Below are positions 49,255 through 58,368 of a stretch of DNA of 64,000 bases, piece after piece. The position numbers and the translations under genes are program-made. Source of the stretch: Rhodococcus xishaensis (GTDB taxonomy: Bacteria; Actinomycetota; Actinomycetes; Mycobacteriales; Mycobacteriaceae); the NCBI RefSeq assembly GCF_004011825.1, contig NZ_RKLO01000005.1, positions 186,001-250,000 of the forward strand, read 5' to 3'. The notes below the pieces were generated by a model, which ran no database searches, was not told the origin of the DNA, and worked only from the letters and a program-made list of their open reading frames with translations. Every line of letters begins with the position of its first letter. The stretch's first letter is position 1.

Positions 49255-50858
49255 CGATGAGCCTGTCTCCCGATCTCATCCGGACTCTCGCGCCCTTGCC
49301 GGTCCTGATCCCGATGCTGGCCGCGGCCACCACGTTGTTCGTCGGCCGCCGACCCACCATTCAGCGTGCGGTCACGCTCTTCGCGCTGATCTCCGTCACC
49401 GCCGTCTCGGCAATGCTGCTGTATCTCGCGGACCGGTACGGCGCAACCTCTGTCCAGGTGGGCGGCTGGGACACCCCGATAGGCATCACGCTCGTGGTGG
49501 ACCGATTGGCGGCACTGATGCTCCTGGTGTCGTCGATCGTGCTGCTCGCCGTCATCGTCTACGCCGTCGGTCAGGGCATTCGCGATGGACATGAAAACCA
49601 ACCGGTATCAATCTTCCTGCCGACCTACCTGGCGCTCACCGCGGGTGTGTCCAACGCGTTCCTCGCGAGCGACCTGTTCAACATGTTCGTCGGCTTCGAG
49701 GTGCTGCTGGCTGCGAGCTTCGTGCTGTTGACCCTCGGCGCGAGCGCCGACCGCGTCCGGGCCGGTGTGTCGTACGTCATGGTCTCGATGGTGTCGTCGC
49801 TGATCTTCCTGGCCGGCATCGGCTTCGCATACGCGGCGACCGGCACCCTCAACCTGGCGCAGATGTCGCAGCGACTCGACGACATCCCCACCGGCACCCG
49901 CATGGCCATCTTCGGTGTGCTGCTGGTGGCGTTCGGCATCAAGGCCGCGGTGTTCCCGCTGTCGGCATGGCTGCCCGACTCCTACCCCACCGCCCCGGCC
50001 CCGGTCACCGCCGTATTCGCCGGCCTGCTCACCAAGGTCGGTGTGTACGCAATCATGCGGGCCCACTCGCTGCTGTTCCCGCAGGGCGAGCTCGACGACG
50101 TCCTGATGGTGTGCGGTCTGCTCACCATGATCATCGGTATCCTGGGCGCGATCGCGCAGAGCGATGTCAAGCGTCTGCTGTCGTTCACCCTGGTCAGCCA
50201 CATCGGCTACATGATCTTCGGTGTCGCGCTCTCGACGCAGTCCGGTCTGTCCGGCGCCGTCTACTACGTGGCGCACCACATCATCGTGCAGACGACACTG
50301 TTCCTCGTGGTGGGTCTGATCGAACGGCAGGCCGGGTCGTCGTCGCTCCGCCGTCTCGGCGGTCTCGCCGCGGCCAGCCCGCTGCTCGCGATCGTGTTCC
50401 TGATCCCGGCGCTGAACCTGGGCGGCATCCCGCCGTTCTCCGGCTTCATCGGCAAGATCGCGCTCCTGCAGGCCGGCGTGGCGCACCCGAGCTTTCTGTC
50501 CTGGACTCTCGTCGCGGGCGGCACCGTCACCAGCCTGTTGACGCTGTACGTCGTCGCCCGCGTCTGGACCAAGGCGTTCTGGCGGGCCCGCGCCGACGCC
50601 CCCGAAGGTGATCTCGCGGACGTAAGCCCGTCGGCGCTGATCGACGAGTCCGAGGAAGACATCCCGTTCGTCGACCGTGAGGACGTGGGCCGGATGCCGG
50701 TGTTCATGCTGGCTCCGACCATCGGTCTGGTCGCCGTGGGCCTGGCACTCACCGTCTTCGCGGGCCAGATGATCGGGATCAGCGACCGGGCCGCCCGCGA
50801 CCTGCAGAATCGAGACGTCTACATCACGGCCGTCCTGGGCGAGGGAGGTGGCCCATGA
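49251..50858 (+). CDS. mrpD: Na+/H+ antiporter subunit D (MrpD)
   Basis: 535 residues, NuoM/NuoN-like polytopic proton channel. Landmarks are SDLFNMFVGFEVLLAASFVL, the essential Lys helix FGIKAAVFPLSAWLPDSYP and AIAQSDVKRLLSFTLVSHIG. ATG overlaps mrpC by 4 nt. A hydrophilic loop near residues 450-485 (ALIDESEEDIPFVDRED) is cytosolic. Confidence 0.95.
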   Translation: MTMSLSPDLIRTLAPLPVLIPMLAAATTLFVGRRPTIQRAVTLFALISVTAVSAMLLYLADRYGATSVQVGGWDTPIGITLVVDRLAALMLLVSSIVLLAVIVYAVGQGIRDGHENQPVSIFLPTYLALTAGVSNAFLASDLFNMFVGFEVLLAASFVLLTLGASADRVRAGVSYVMVSMVSSLIFLAGIGFAYAATGTLNLAQMSQRLDDIPTGTRMAIFGVLLVAFGIKAAVFPLSAWLPDSYPTAPAPVTAVFAGLLTKVGVYAIMRAHSLLFPQGELDDVLMVCGLLTMIIGILGAIAQSDVKRLLSFTLVSHIGYMIFGVALSTQSGLSGAVYYVAHHIIVQTTLFLVVGLIERQAGSSSLRRLGGLAAASPLLAIVFLIPALNLGGIPPFSGFIGKIALLQAGVAHPSFLSWTLVAGGTVTSLLTLYVVARVWTKAFWRARADAPEGDLADVSPSALIDESEEDIPFVDREDVGRMPVFMLAPTIGLVAVGLALTVFAGQMIGISDRAARDLQNRDVYITAVLGEGGGP

Positions 50859-51427
50859 CCCGCGAACGCGTTCTTCGCTTCGGCGTCCTCACGTGGCTGA
50901 CGTTGGTGTGGGTCCTGTTGTGGGGGACGTTCAGCGCCGCGAACATTCTCGGTGGCCTTGCTGTGGGTCTGCTGATCATGTGGCTGCTACCGCTACCGCG
51001 GGTTCCGGTCGAGGGCCGTGTGCACCTGTTGTCACTGGTTCAGCTCGTCTGGTGGATCATCTTCTATGCCGGTCAGTCGAGCGCGCAGGTCGCATGGCTC
51101 GCGGTTCGACCCGGGCCCCCTCCCGTGACCGGCGTCCTGCGGTGCAAACTCGGCATCAAGTCGGACCTGGTGCTGACGTTGTGCGTCGACGTACTCAACC
51201 TGATCCCGGGCACCATGGTCATCGAGGTCGATCAGACTCGGCGCGCGGTGTACGTCCACGTCCTGGACGTAAGCACCACCAAGGCCGTGGACCAGTTCTA
51301 CCGGACGGTGCGTCAACTCGAGCGACTGTTCATCGCATCGTTCGAGCGGGACTCCGACTGGCAGCCGGCGCCGTGGCACCTACGCGACTACGAGTACCAC
51401 GAAGAGGGCAGAGAGGACCGGGCATGA
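50855..51427 (+). CDS. mrpE: Na+/H+ antiporter subunit E (MrpE)
   Basis: 190 residues. Two N-terminal helices (TWLTLVWVLLWGTFSAANIL) precede the MrpE domain with LTLCVDVLNLIPGTMVIEVD and a soluble C-terminal part. ATG overlaps mrpD by 4 nt; stop overlaps mrpF by 4 nt. Confidence 0.94.
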   Translation: MTRERVLRFGVLTWLTLVWVLLWGTFSAANILGGLAVGLLIMWLLPLPRVPVEGRVHLLSLVQLVWWIIFYAGQSSAQVAWLAVRPGPPPVTGVLRCKLGIKSDLVLTLCVDVLNLIPGTMVIEVDQTRRAVYVHVLDVSTTKAVDQFYRTVRQLERLFIASFERDSDWQPAPWHLRDYEYHEEGREDRA

Positions 51428-51684
51428 CAGCCGTGATGATCATTTCCGGAGTGATGCTGGTGCTGGCGGCGCTGGTCACCACCCAGCGACTCCTCGCCGG
51501 ACCCGGCAGTCTCGACCGCTTGATCGCGATGGACACCCTCATCGGGACCGCGATCTGCGGGCTGTCGGTGTGGGCCACCTACACCGGTGACACCACGATC
51601 GTGCCCGCCATCGTCGCGCTCGCCCTCGTCGGCTTCATCGGCTCGGTCAGCGTGGCCCGATTCCGGGTGAGTGACGACTCATGA
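51424..51684 (+). CDS. mrpF: Na+/H+ antiporter subunit F (MrpF)
   Basis: 86 residues, three helices, with the family motif RLLAGPGSLDRLIAMDTLIG and a C-terminal LVGFIGSVSVARF. ATG 51424 overlaps mrpE by 4 nt. Confidence 0.94.
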   Translation: MTAVMIISGVMLVLAALVTTQRLLAGPGSLDRLIAMDTLIGTAICGLSVWATYTGDTTIVPAIVALALVGFIGSVSVARFRVSDDS

Positions 51685-52022
51685 ACGCATTCCTCGACGT
51701 CGTCGCCGCGACCTGCATCCTGATCGGCTCGTTCCTTGCTCTCACCGCGGCGATCGGACTCGTCCGTTTCCCCGACACCCTCTCCCGGATGCACGCGGCC
51801 ACCAAGCCCCAGGTCGTCGGCCTGGTGCTGGTCCTCGCCGGCGCGGTGATCCGACTGCGCGGCAACATCGACATCTGGATGTTGGTTCTGGTCGGGATGT
51901 TCACCTTGCTGACGGCACCCATGATCGCCTACAGCGTCGGCCGCGTCGCCTACCGCGAGCAGCGGGGACAGGACGGGCTGATCAAGGATCGACGCGACGA
52001 CACGTCTGGCACGTTCTACTAG
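51681..52022 (+). CDS. mrpG: Na+/H+ antiporter subunit G (MrpG)
   Basis: 113 residues, three helices with AAIGLVRFPDTLSRMHAATK, the MrpG signature. It is the last gene of the Mrp operon. Its final 41 bases overlap the 3' end of the convergent PAP2 gene, with no room for a terminator. Confidence 0.93.
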   Translation: MNAFLDVVAATCILIGSFLALTAAIGLVRFPDTLSRMHAATKPQVVGLVLVLAGAVIRLRGNIDIWMLVLVGMFTLLTAPMIAYSVGRVAYREQRGQDGLIKDRRDDTSGTFY

Positions 52023-53400
52023 ACACCAGCGCCCTCCTGGACACCGTTCTACTGGACAGCAGGGCCCTCGCGCCTTGTGCTCGTGTCGCCTGGGCGGCGG
52101 CCTCCGGGAGCGTGCAGTGCTCGGGACACGAGCGGGCGGTGCTGTGAAAGGTCCTCCAGTAGGCGAAGGCGAACAAGGCCGGAAGACCGAGAAGCAATGG
52201 CACCGACACCATCGGGTACTGAGCGATCTCCACCGCGAGGAACCGGTAGCTGAGCAGCAGCACGGCCAACAGCAAGCCGCCGCCGCCGACGAGCCGGATC
52301 CGGAACCAACCCCAGCCACGTTCCGGATCGCGTAGCGCCGACTCGAGTGTCAGCGTCAGGACGGCACCGGCAATGAGGTCGACGCCGTAGTGGTAGCCGA
52401 ATCCGAGAGTCGCCGCGAGCGTCGACAACAGCCAGAAGGTGCCACCCCAGCGCAGCCATCGCGGGCCCTGCCGCGAGTGCAGGAAGAGAGCCAGCGCCCA
52501 CGCAGTGTGCAAGCTGGGCATGCAGTTGCGCGGGGTCGTGTCGTCGAATGGCATCGGCGACGGCGTCACGTCGAACGGAGCGGCGCCGGGCCAGAAGTTG
52601 CCGACCTGGAAACCATGGCCGTCGGCACCGAACGCGAAGATCGGCCCGACCACGGGGAAGAGGATGTAGAAGATCGGCCCGACGAGCCCTATCAGCAGGA
52701 AGGTGCGCACGAGGTGGTGCGACGGCCAATTCTTGCCCAGCTGGTAGAGCGCGACGACGATCGCAGCGACGGGCAGTTCGATGTACACCCAGTGCAGCAC
52801 GAAGTACCCGACGGAGCCCAAGGCATCGACCACGTCCCCCATCACCCACGCCGGGTTGCCGAGGGCGCGATCGGCCAACTGAACGTACTGGTCGAGAACC
52901 ATCGGCTGTGAGATGACGGTGATGTGCAACCACACGTCGCCGATCTTGGTGGCGACGATCAACAGCGCTCCGAACGCGACACCGGTGAGTATCTTCCGAC
53001 GCTGTTCGCATTGCGGCTTCACCGCGGCGTACACACCGATTGCCGTGAGCACGATCACCGCGCCGTTGCCGACAGTCAGGGGTCCACCCGTGAGGTAGCG
53101 CACCGCGGCGACGACGACGTCGATCGCGGCGGCGCTCGACAGCGCGATGATCCGGTGCCGGTTGGTCAGTCCCACCACCCCGAGCGCGAGCCCGGCCCAC
53201 GGCACGGACGCCGACTTCGGGGTTCCGACGAAATCGTCGAGGAGGCTGGCCAGTGGTCCCTGGAAGCCGCGGCCGAACGCAAAGATCTGCAGGCCAACCA
53301 AGGCGGCGACGACTATCGCGCCGGCACCGATGAAGAGGGCATCTCGAGTTCGATCGGTGAGCCGAGCCGGCTCCGTACGCACACCACCGTCCACCAACAC
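51982..53400 (-). CDS. PAP2-superfamily membrane phosphatase/inositolphosphotransferase-like protein
   Basis: 472 residues, multi-pass. PAP2 motifs are visible as RNCMPSLHTAWALAL and GFGYHYGVDLIAGAV; the large N-terminal part has further helices as in the PAP2_3/Aur1-like group. It probably dephosphorylates a lipid phosphate or transfers a phospho-head group at the outer membrane face. GTG 53400 lies four bases after TATATT. The last 40 residues are polar with a repeated SSRT unit and overlap mrpG on the other strand; they look added on. Confidence 0.8.
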   Translation of the reverse strand: MLVDGGVRTEPARLTDRTRDALFIGAGAIVVAALVGLQIFAFGRGFQGPLASLLDDFVGTPKSASVPWAGLALGVVGLTNRHRIIALSSAAAIDVVVAAVRYLTGGPLTVGNGAVIVLTAIGVYAAVKPQCEQRRKILTGVAFGALLIVATKIGDVWLHITVISQPMVLDQYVQLADRALGNPAWVMGDVVDALGSVGYFVLHWVYIELPVAAIVVALYQLGKNWPSHHLVRTFLLIGLVGPIFYILFPVVGPIFAFGADGHGFQVGNFWPGAAPFDVTPSPMPFDDTTPRNCMPSLHTAWALALFLHSRQGPRWLRWGGTFWLLSTLAATLGFGYHYGVDLIAGAVLTLTLESALRDPERGWGWFRIRLVGGGGLLLAVLLLSYRFLAVEIAQYPMVSVPLLLGLPALFAFAYWRTFHSTARSCPEHCTLPEAAAQATRAQGARALLSSRTVSRRALVSSRTCQTCRRVDP

Positions 53401-53433
53401 GCCGAATATAGTAAACGGCGGGCAAAGCAGACG

Positions 53434-54552
53434 TTACGTGTCGAGCTCGTCCACGAGGGAGGCGACGACGGCCCGGACGTCACCCCCGGTGGCGGCGGCG
53501 ACCTTGCGCTGCCGTTGATACGACGCCCCGCGTCGTGGGATGTCGGCGACTCGGGCGAGTTCGTCGGCACAGCCGAGCCGCACCGCGGTGGGGGTGAGCT
53601 TCTCCAGCAGATCGTAGAGGTCGTCGGTGACGAGGCGTTCGCGGTTGTCGGCGCCGAGGATCACTTCGGCGTCGAGGCCGTATCGGGCCGCCCGCCACTT
53701 GTTCTCCTGCACGTGCCACGGTGGCATGGACGGAAGCGTCTCCCCCGCTTCGAGCCGGGCGTCGAGGTAGACGACGAGGCAGTGGATGAGTGCGACGAGG
53801 GCGCTCAGCTCTGTTCGGGTGGAGATGCCGTCGCACACCCGCACCTCGATCGTGCCCCAGCGGGGCGCGGGGCGGATGTCCCAGTGCAGGCCGGCGAGAT
53901 CAGCGATGACGCCGGTGGTCAACTGGTCGTGAACGTACCCCTCGAATTCGCTCCAGTTCTCGAACTGGAAAGGCAGCCCGGCGGTCGGCAGCTGCTGGAA
54001 CATCAATGCACGATTGCTGGCGTACCCGGTGTCGACGCCCGTCCACATCGGTGATGAAGCCGAAAGCGCCAGCAGGTGAGGATATTTCAGTAGCAGCGCA
54101 TTGAGGATCGGGAACATCTTCTCCCTCGCGGAGATCCCGACGTGAACGTGGACACCCCAGATCAGCATCTGCCGTCCCCACCACTGGGTGCGTTCGATGA
54201 GTTCGTCGTAGTGCGGGGTGCGGGTCAGCAGTTGAGTGGACCATCGAGCGAACGGATGAGTGCCGGCACACATCAGGTCGACGCCGAGCGGGTTCGCCGC
54301 GCGCCGCACCAGCGACATCGTCTCGGAGAGGTCGTCGATGGCCTCACCGACCGTGTCGCAGATGCCTGTGACGAACTCGACTGTGTTTCGGAGCAACTCC
54401 TTGGTGACCCGGGGCTTGTCGACCAGTTCGCCGACCGCATCGAAGACCGCCGCGGCGGTGTTGGACAGATCGCGGGTGGTGCTGTCAACCAGCGCAATCT
54501 CCCATTCCACCCCGAGGGTCGGACGGGGTGAACCAGCGAAGGGGACTCCCAC
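53434..54552 (-). CDS. YbdK-type carboxylate-amine ligase (GCS2 family, Rv0433-like)
   Basis: 372 residues. GCS2 motifs are PTLGVEWEIALVDS (ATP/Mg site), THPFARWSTQ and IWGVHVHVGISARE, with IEVRVCDGISTRTEL in the core. YbdK enzymes show weak glutamate-cysteine ligase activity; the physiological substrate is unknown. GTG 54552 reads into the usual start FAGSPRPTLGVEWE; no clear ribosome-binding site. It is downstream of sodC in the same direction by 112 bases, as in M. tuberculosis. Confidence 0.88.
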   Translation of the reverse strand: MGVPFAGSPRPTLGVEWEIALVDSTTRDLSNTAAAVFDAVGELVDKPRVTKELLRNTVEFVTGICDTVGEAIDDLSETMSLVRRAANPLGVDLMCAGTHPFARWSTQLLTRTPHYDELIERTQWWGRQMLIWGVHVHVGISAREKMFPILNALLLKYPHLLALSASSPMWTGVDTGYASNRALMFQQLPTAGLPFQFENWSEFEGYVHDQLTTGVIADLAGLHWDIRPAPRWGTIEVRVCDGISTRTELSALVALIHCLVVYLDARLEAGETLPSMPPWHVQENKWRAARYGLDAEVILGADNRERLVTDDLYDLLEKLTPTAVRLGCADELARVADIPRRGASYQRQRKVAAATGGDVRAVVASLVDELDT

Positions 54553-54664
54553 AGAACCGATCCAACCACACGGTACGAGAGCGCGCAGGACGCCCGGAAC
54601 TCCCCGAACTACGGGGCGGAGAGCCCCGGTCGACCATGCCGTTCAACGCCCACCGGCGTGATTG

Positions 54665-55366
54665 TCAGCCTTCGATGACCCCGCAGGCGACGCGCGCACC
54701 GGCGTCCCCGGTGGACAGTGTCTCCTCGTCCGGCGAGGTGGCGTTGTTGGGCAGCGTGTAGCGGCTGGGGATGTTGCCGAAGTTGTCGGGATCCGCGTGA
54801 ATCATCAGCGCGGTGCCCTGTCCGTCGTTCCTCAGATCTTCGAGGGTGAACGAGTCGGTGGTGGTCACGAGGTAGCCGACGCCGTCCTCACGCACCTGAA
54901 GCGAGGTGAGGTCGCCACTGGCCGGGTGCCCGGTGCGACCCCCGACCTGGAAGTGGCCGCCGGCAGACAGGAAGTTACCGGGCTCGCCGCCGGTGGGGGC
55001 GACCGAGTTGGGCTCGCACTTGCCGACAGAGTGGACGTGGAAGCCGTGGAATCCGGGTGTCAGCCCGTCAACATTGACGGTGACCTGGACATAGCCCTCC
55101 TCGCTCTCGGCAAGGGTCGCGGTACCGATCTGGCTGCCCTGGGGATTGTCGAGATCTACGGAGATGGTGTCCACGGCGGCGTGCTCGGAACCGCCCGCGG
55201 CCTGCTCGCCCAGAGGGGCAGGCGCACCGGTCCACACCTGCGGGGTGGTACCGGGAACGTCGCTCGGCTCCACGCTGTTCGAGCATGCGGTCAAGCCCAG
55301 CGCGGTGATCGCGACCAGTGGGGTCACGACAAACCAGGAATCTCGCCGGGTGAATTTCGAGGCCAT
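54665..55366 (-). CDS. sodC: Cu/Zn superoxide dismutase lipoprotein
   Basis: 233 residues. The signal peptide ends in the lipobox ALGLTAC, so the enzyme is attached to the outer face of the membrane. The copper site is in GFHGFHVHSVGKC and GGHFQVG, a further ligand region is MIHADPDNFGNIPSRY, and the C-terminal GDAGARVACGVI includes the active-site Arg and the second disulfide Cys. It removes superoxide outside the cell. ATG 55366 has AGGAG seven bases upstream; a 14-residue upstream extension has no such signal. Confidence 0.95.
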   Translation of the reverse strand: MASKFTRRDSWFVVTPLVAITALGLTACSNSVEPSDVPGTTPQVWTGAPAPLGEQAAGGSEHAAVDTISVDLDNPQGSQIGTATLAESEEGYVQVTVNVDGLTPGFHGFHVHSVGKCEPNSVAPTGGEPGNFLSAGGHFQVGGRTGHPASGDLTSLQVREDGVGYLVTTTDSFTLEDLRNDGQGTALMIHADPDNFGNIPSRYTLPNNATSPDEETLSTGDAGARVACGVIEG

Positions 55367-55445
55367 CGAACCGCTCCTTCGGTGTCGTTGAAATCTGCAG
55401 ATGATCACTATTGACAGGCCGATCGAACTGTTCGGCCCGATCGGT

Positions 55446-56003
55446 CTACTCGGCGGTGACGATCACGATCACTCCCGGCGGTTGGCCGGCAATGCCCCCG
55501 AAACGCGGTTCGGCGGGGAAGCCGAGTTCGGAGGCGATAGCCTCCGCCGCCTGCTTCTCGGCAGCGTCGTCGCCGTAGTAGACGGTGCTGGTCTGGATGA
55601 CCCCGTCTGTGAAGTTCCCGGTCTCGGCGATGTTCCAGCCGTTGGACGTCAGTTCACTCGCGGTCCGTGCGGCGAGCCCGGTGACATCGCTGTTGTTGAA
55701 CACCCGCACCGGCAGCGACATGTCGACGGGCCCCGGCGGTGCGGCCGCGGCCGCACTGGTCTCCTGCGGACTGGTTGTCGCCGGCGCGGCGGGAGCCGCG
55801 AGCGTGGTGGTTGCGGCCGGAGCCGCGGTGGTCGTCGTTGCGCCGGTCGTCGTCGTGACCTCGGTGGCCGATTCGTCGGCATTCGAGCCGCCCAAGCCCA
55901 GGTCGGCCGCACCCAGACCCGCGAACAGGATCGCCAGGGCGATCAGCACCATCGCGATCGCACGCAGCGGAGGTCCTGACGAATTGGAGTTCTGGGTGGT
56001 CAC
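55446..56003 (-). CDS. LytR_C domain membrane protein (VirR/Rv0431-like)
   Basis: 185 residues. One N-terminal helix (IAMVLIALAILFAGLGAADL), a Thr/Ala/Pro-rich linker (TTTTGATTTTAAPAATTTL) that may be glycosylated, and a C-terminal LytR_C domain (VRVFNNSDVTGLAARTASEL). VirR in M. tuberculosis tunes vesicle release and envelope integrity. GTG 56003 has TAAGGT seven bases upstream, so leaderless. It is upstream of sodC on the same strand. Confidence 0.88.
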   Translation of the reverse strand: MTTQNSNSSGPPLRAIAMVLIALAILFAGLGAADLGLGGSNADESATEVTTTTGATTTTAAPAATTTLAAPAAPATTSPQETSAAAAAPPGPVDMSLPVRVFNNSDVTGLAARTASELTSNGWNIAETGNFTDGVIQTSTVYYGDDAAEKQAAEAIASELGFPAEPRFGGIAGQPPGVIVIVTAE

Positions 56004-56084
56004 TGTTCCGACCTTAATCGGCGTCGGTCTCGTCCGGTAACGAGGTGACGACGGCCGGGCGTTGGCGGCGGCTGGACCGGCAGG

Positions 56085-56411
56085 CTAGGTGGAGACGTCG
56101 AAACCGAGCTGACGCGCGGCCCGGGCCTTCTGCCGACTGGCCCGCAGGCGGCGCAGGCGCTTGACCAGCATCGGGTCCGCTGCCAGCGCCTCGGGCCGGT
56201 CGACGAGGGCATTGAGCACCTGGTAGTAGCGGGTCGCCGACATGGAGAACAACTCCTTGATGGCCTCTTCCTTGGCACCCGCGTACTTCCACCACTGCCG
56301 CTCGAAGGAGAGGATGTCGTGTTCGCGACGGGTAAGGCCGTCGGCGCCGACCTCATTTCCCGACGCGCTGTCGGTGCGTTCAGATTCGTTCCGGGCTGCT
56401 GCGCCGTCCAT
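56085..56411 (-). CDS. DUF3263 protein (Rv0430-like)
   Basis: 108 residues, DUF3263: DILSFERQWWKYAGAKEEAI, FSMSATRYYQVLNAL and a basic C-terminus rich in Arg. The pattern suggests a small helix-turn-helix DNA-binding protein. ATG 56411 has AGGAG four bases upstream. It is first in the run DUF3263-virR-sodC-ybdK and divergent from def. Confidence 0.85.
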   Translation of the reverse strand: MDGAAARNESERTDSASGNEVGADGLTRREHDILSFERQWWKYAGAKEEAIKELFSMSATRYYQVLNALVDRPEALAADPMLVKRLRRLRASRQKARAARQLGFDVST

Positions 56412-56635
56412 CTCACTCCTCGACTGCTGGATCCAGTTCGACCTTGGCGAGACCTCGTACTCCCTTGCAGGCCCGACAGCGTCAGGCCGAACGCGTGTCC
56501 GAGCACCGGGAACCCGCATGACCGGACACGAATTACACCATTGCTCTTCCCGGTAATTGAACCATGATCATGACAACAAGCACCGAGTTCCGGCGAGGCG
56601 CGCCGCGGAAATCACGCCCATTATCCTTGGTGACC

Positions 56636-57241
56636 ATGGCAATTCTTCCGATCCGGATCGTCGGTGACCCCGTCCTTCACGAGCCGACCAAGCCCGTGAC
56701 CGAGTCACCCAGTGAGCTCGCCGACCTGATCCGGGACATGTACGAGACGATGGACGCCGCGAACGGTGTGGGTCTGGCGGCGAACCAGGTGGGTGTCGCG
56801 AAACGCCTGTTCGTCTACGACTGCCCTGACGCCGACGAGGCCGACAAGCAGGTCCGCCGCCGCGGTGTGGTGATCAACCCCGTGCTCGAGACCTCGGAAA
56901 TCCCCGAGACCATGCCGGATCCGGACGACGATGTCGAGGGTTGCCTGTCGGTGCCCGGCGAGCAGTTCCCCACAGGCCGCGCCGACTGGGCGAGGGTGAC
57001 CGGTACGGACGAGGAGGGCAACCCGGTCGAGATCGAGGGTCACGGGTTCTTCGCGCGCATGCTGCAGCACGAGACTGGCCATCTCGACGGGTTCCTCTAC
57101 GTGGACGTCCTGATCGGCCGCAATGCGCGCGCCGCCAAGAAGACGATCAAGAGGGCAGGGTGGGGTGTGCCCGGCAACAGCTGGACACCCGGCACCGACG
57201 AAGATCCATTCGGTCACGACGACGTCGACGGCACAGACTGA
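56636..57241 (+). CDS. def: Peptide deformylase
   Basis: 201 residues. Removes the N-formyl group from nascent proteins. All three motifs are present: [20 protein letters not shown] and QHETGHLDG, giving the metal ligands Cys, His, His. ATG 56636 ([12 protein letters not shown]) fits the family; TATCCT lies eight bases upstream, so the leader is very short or absent. Confidence 0.95.
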   Translation: MAILPIRIVGDPVLHEPTKPVTESPSELADLIRDMYETMDAANGVGLAANQVGVAKRLFVYDCPDADEADKQVRRRGVVINPVLETSEIPETMPDPDDDVEGCLSVPGEQFPTGRADWARVTGTDEEGNPVEIEGHGFFARMLQHETGHLDGFLYVDVLIGRNARAAKKTIKRAGWGVPGNSWTPGTDEDPFGHDDVDGTD

Positions 57242-57286
57242 CCGAGCGGACTGGCGGACGACGACCGGAATCGGGAGGGAACGCCG

Positions 57287-57538
57287 ATGGAGCCGAGTCC
57301 CGGAAAGCCGACTCTCGGTAGCAGGGTGGTGGTGCGCTATCGGTTGCCACCGGGCGCGACGCATCCGCTCACCGATGTGATCGGCACGTTGGAGCAGCTC
57401 GAACCGACAGTGGTGGTCCGCTCTGCCGACGGCCGGGTTACCGAGGTGGACCGGGATCGTGTGGAGGCGCTCAAGGCATTGGGCCCCAAACCGATGCGCA
57501 GGTCCAGGACCGGGTCCGGCGAGTGCCAGAGCAGCTGA
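57287..57538 (+). CDS. Orphan SH3-like domain of the Rv0428c acetyltransferase type
   Basis: 83 residues. GSRVVVRYRLPPG, LTDVIGTLEQLEPTVVVRSA and DGRVTEVDRDRVEALKAL match the small N-terminal barrel found before the GNAT domain in Rv0428c-type proteins. Here the frame stops after 83 residues and no GNAT domain follows; xthA begins 29 bases later. The gene is therefore a truncated or split form that may still be expressed: ATG 57287 has GGGAGG six to eight bases upstream. Position between def and xthA matches the Rv0429c-Rv0427c order. Confidence 0.65.
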   Translation: MEPSPGKPTLGSRVVVRYRLPPGATHPLTDVIGTLEQLEPTVVVRSADGRVTEVDRDRVEALKALGPKPMRRSRTGSGECQSS

Positions 57539-57567
57539 CCAGCCTGCAGCCGACTACCCTCTCGGAT

Positions 57568-58368
57568 GTGCGACTCGCGACGTGGAATGTGAACTCGGTC
57601 CGTGCCCGAACGGACCGGATCTTGGACTGGCTGACGCGCACCGGCACCGACGTGTTGGCCATGCAGGAAACCAAGTGCAGGGACGAGCAGTTCCCGTACG
57701 AGAGGTTCACCGAGGCAGGCTACGAGGTTGCTCACGTCGGCCTGAGCCAGTGGAACGGCGTGGCGATCGCATCCCGCATCGGGCTCGAGGACGTGCAGGT
57801 GGGGTTCATGGACCAGCCTGGGTTCAGCAAGGACCCCGAGACCGAGGCTGTCCCGGAGGCCCGCGCGATCGCCGCAACGGTCGGTGGAGTGCGTGTGTGG
57901 AGTCTGTATGTGCCGAATGGTCGCGAGTTGACCGACCCGCACTACGTTTACAAGCTCGAATGGTTGGCCAAGCTACGCGCAGACGCGGAGGGATGGCTGG
58001 CCGGCAACCCGGACGCACAGATCGCACTGGTAGGCGACTGGAACGTCGCACCCACCGACGAGGATGTTTGGGATCCCGCGTTCTTCGAGGGCAAGACCCA
58101 CACTTCTGAACCGGAACGGGATGCGTTCAATTCGTTCGCCGACGCGGGATTCACCGACGTGGTGCGTCCGCACACCCCCGGCCCTGGCGTCTACACCTAC
58201 TGGGACTACACCCAGTTGCGGTTCCCGAAGCGACAGGGTATGCGCATCGACTATGTACTCGGCTCGCCAGCCTTCGCGGCTCGAGTAACTGCAGCACACA
58301 TCGACCGGGACGAGCGCAAGGGCAAGGGCGCGAGCGACCACGCTCCGGTTCTGGTTGACCTGGACTGA
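57568..58368 (+). CDS. xthA: Exodeoxyribonuclease III
   Basis: 266 residues, AP endonuclease/exonuclease III family. Motifs: RLATWNVNSVRARTDRILDW, LAMQETKCRDEQFP (catalytic Glu), LVGDWNVAPTDEDV, GMRIDYVLGSP and ASDHAPVLVDLD. It cuts at abasic sites in base-excision repair. GTG 57568 is chosen because TACCCT stands exactly seven bases before it (leaderless); the in-frame GTG at 57523 would overlap the previous gene and has no ribosome-binding site. It abuts the GNAT gene with no gap. Confidence 0.93.
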   Translation: MRLATWNVNSVRARTDRILDWLTRTGTDVLAMQETKCRDEQFPYERFTEAGYEVAHVGLSQWNGVAIASRIGLEDVQVGFMDQPGFSKDPETEAVPEARAIAATVGGVRVWSLYVPNGRELTDPHYVYKLEWLAKLRADAEGWLAGNPDAQIALVGDWNVAPTDEDVWDPAFFEGKTHTSEPERDAFNSFADAGFTDVVRPHTPGPGVYTYWDYTQLRFPKRQGMRIDYVLGSPAFAARVTAAHIDRDERKGKGASDHAPVLVDLD

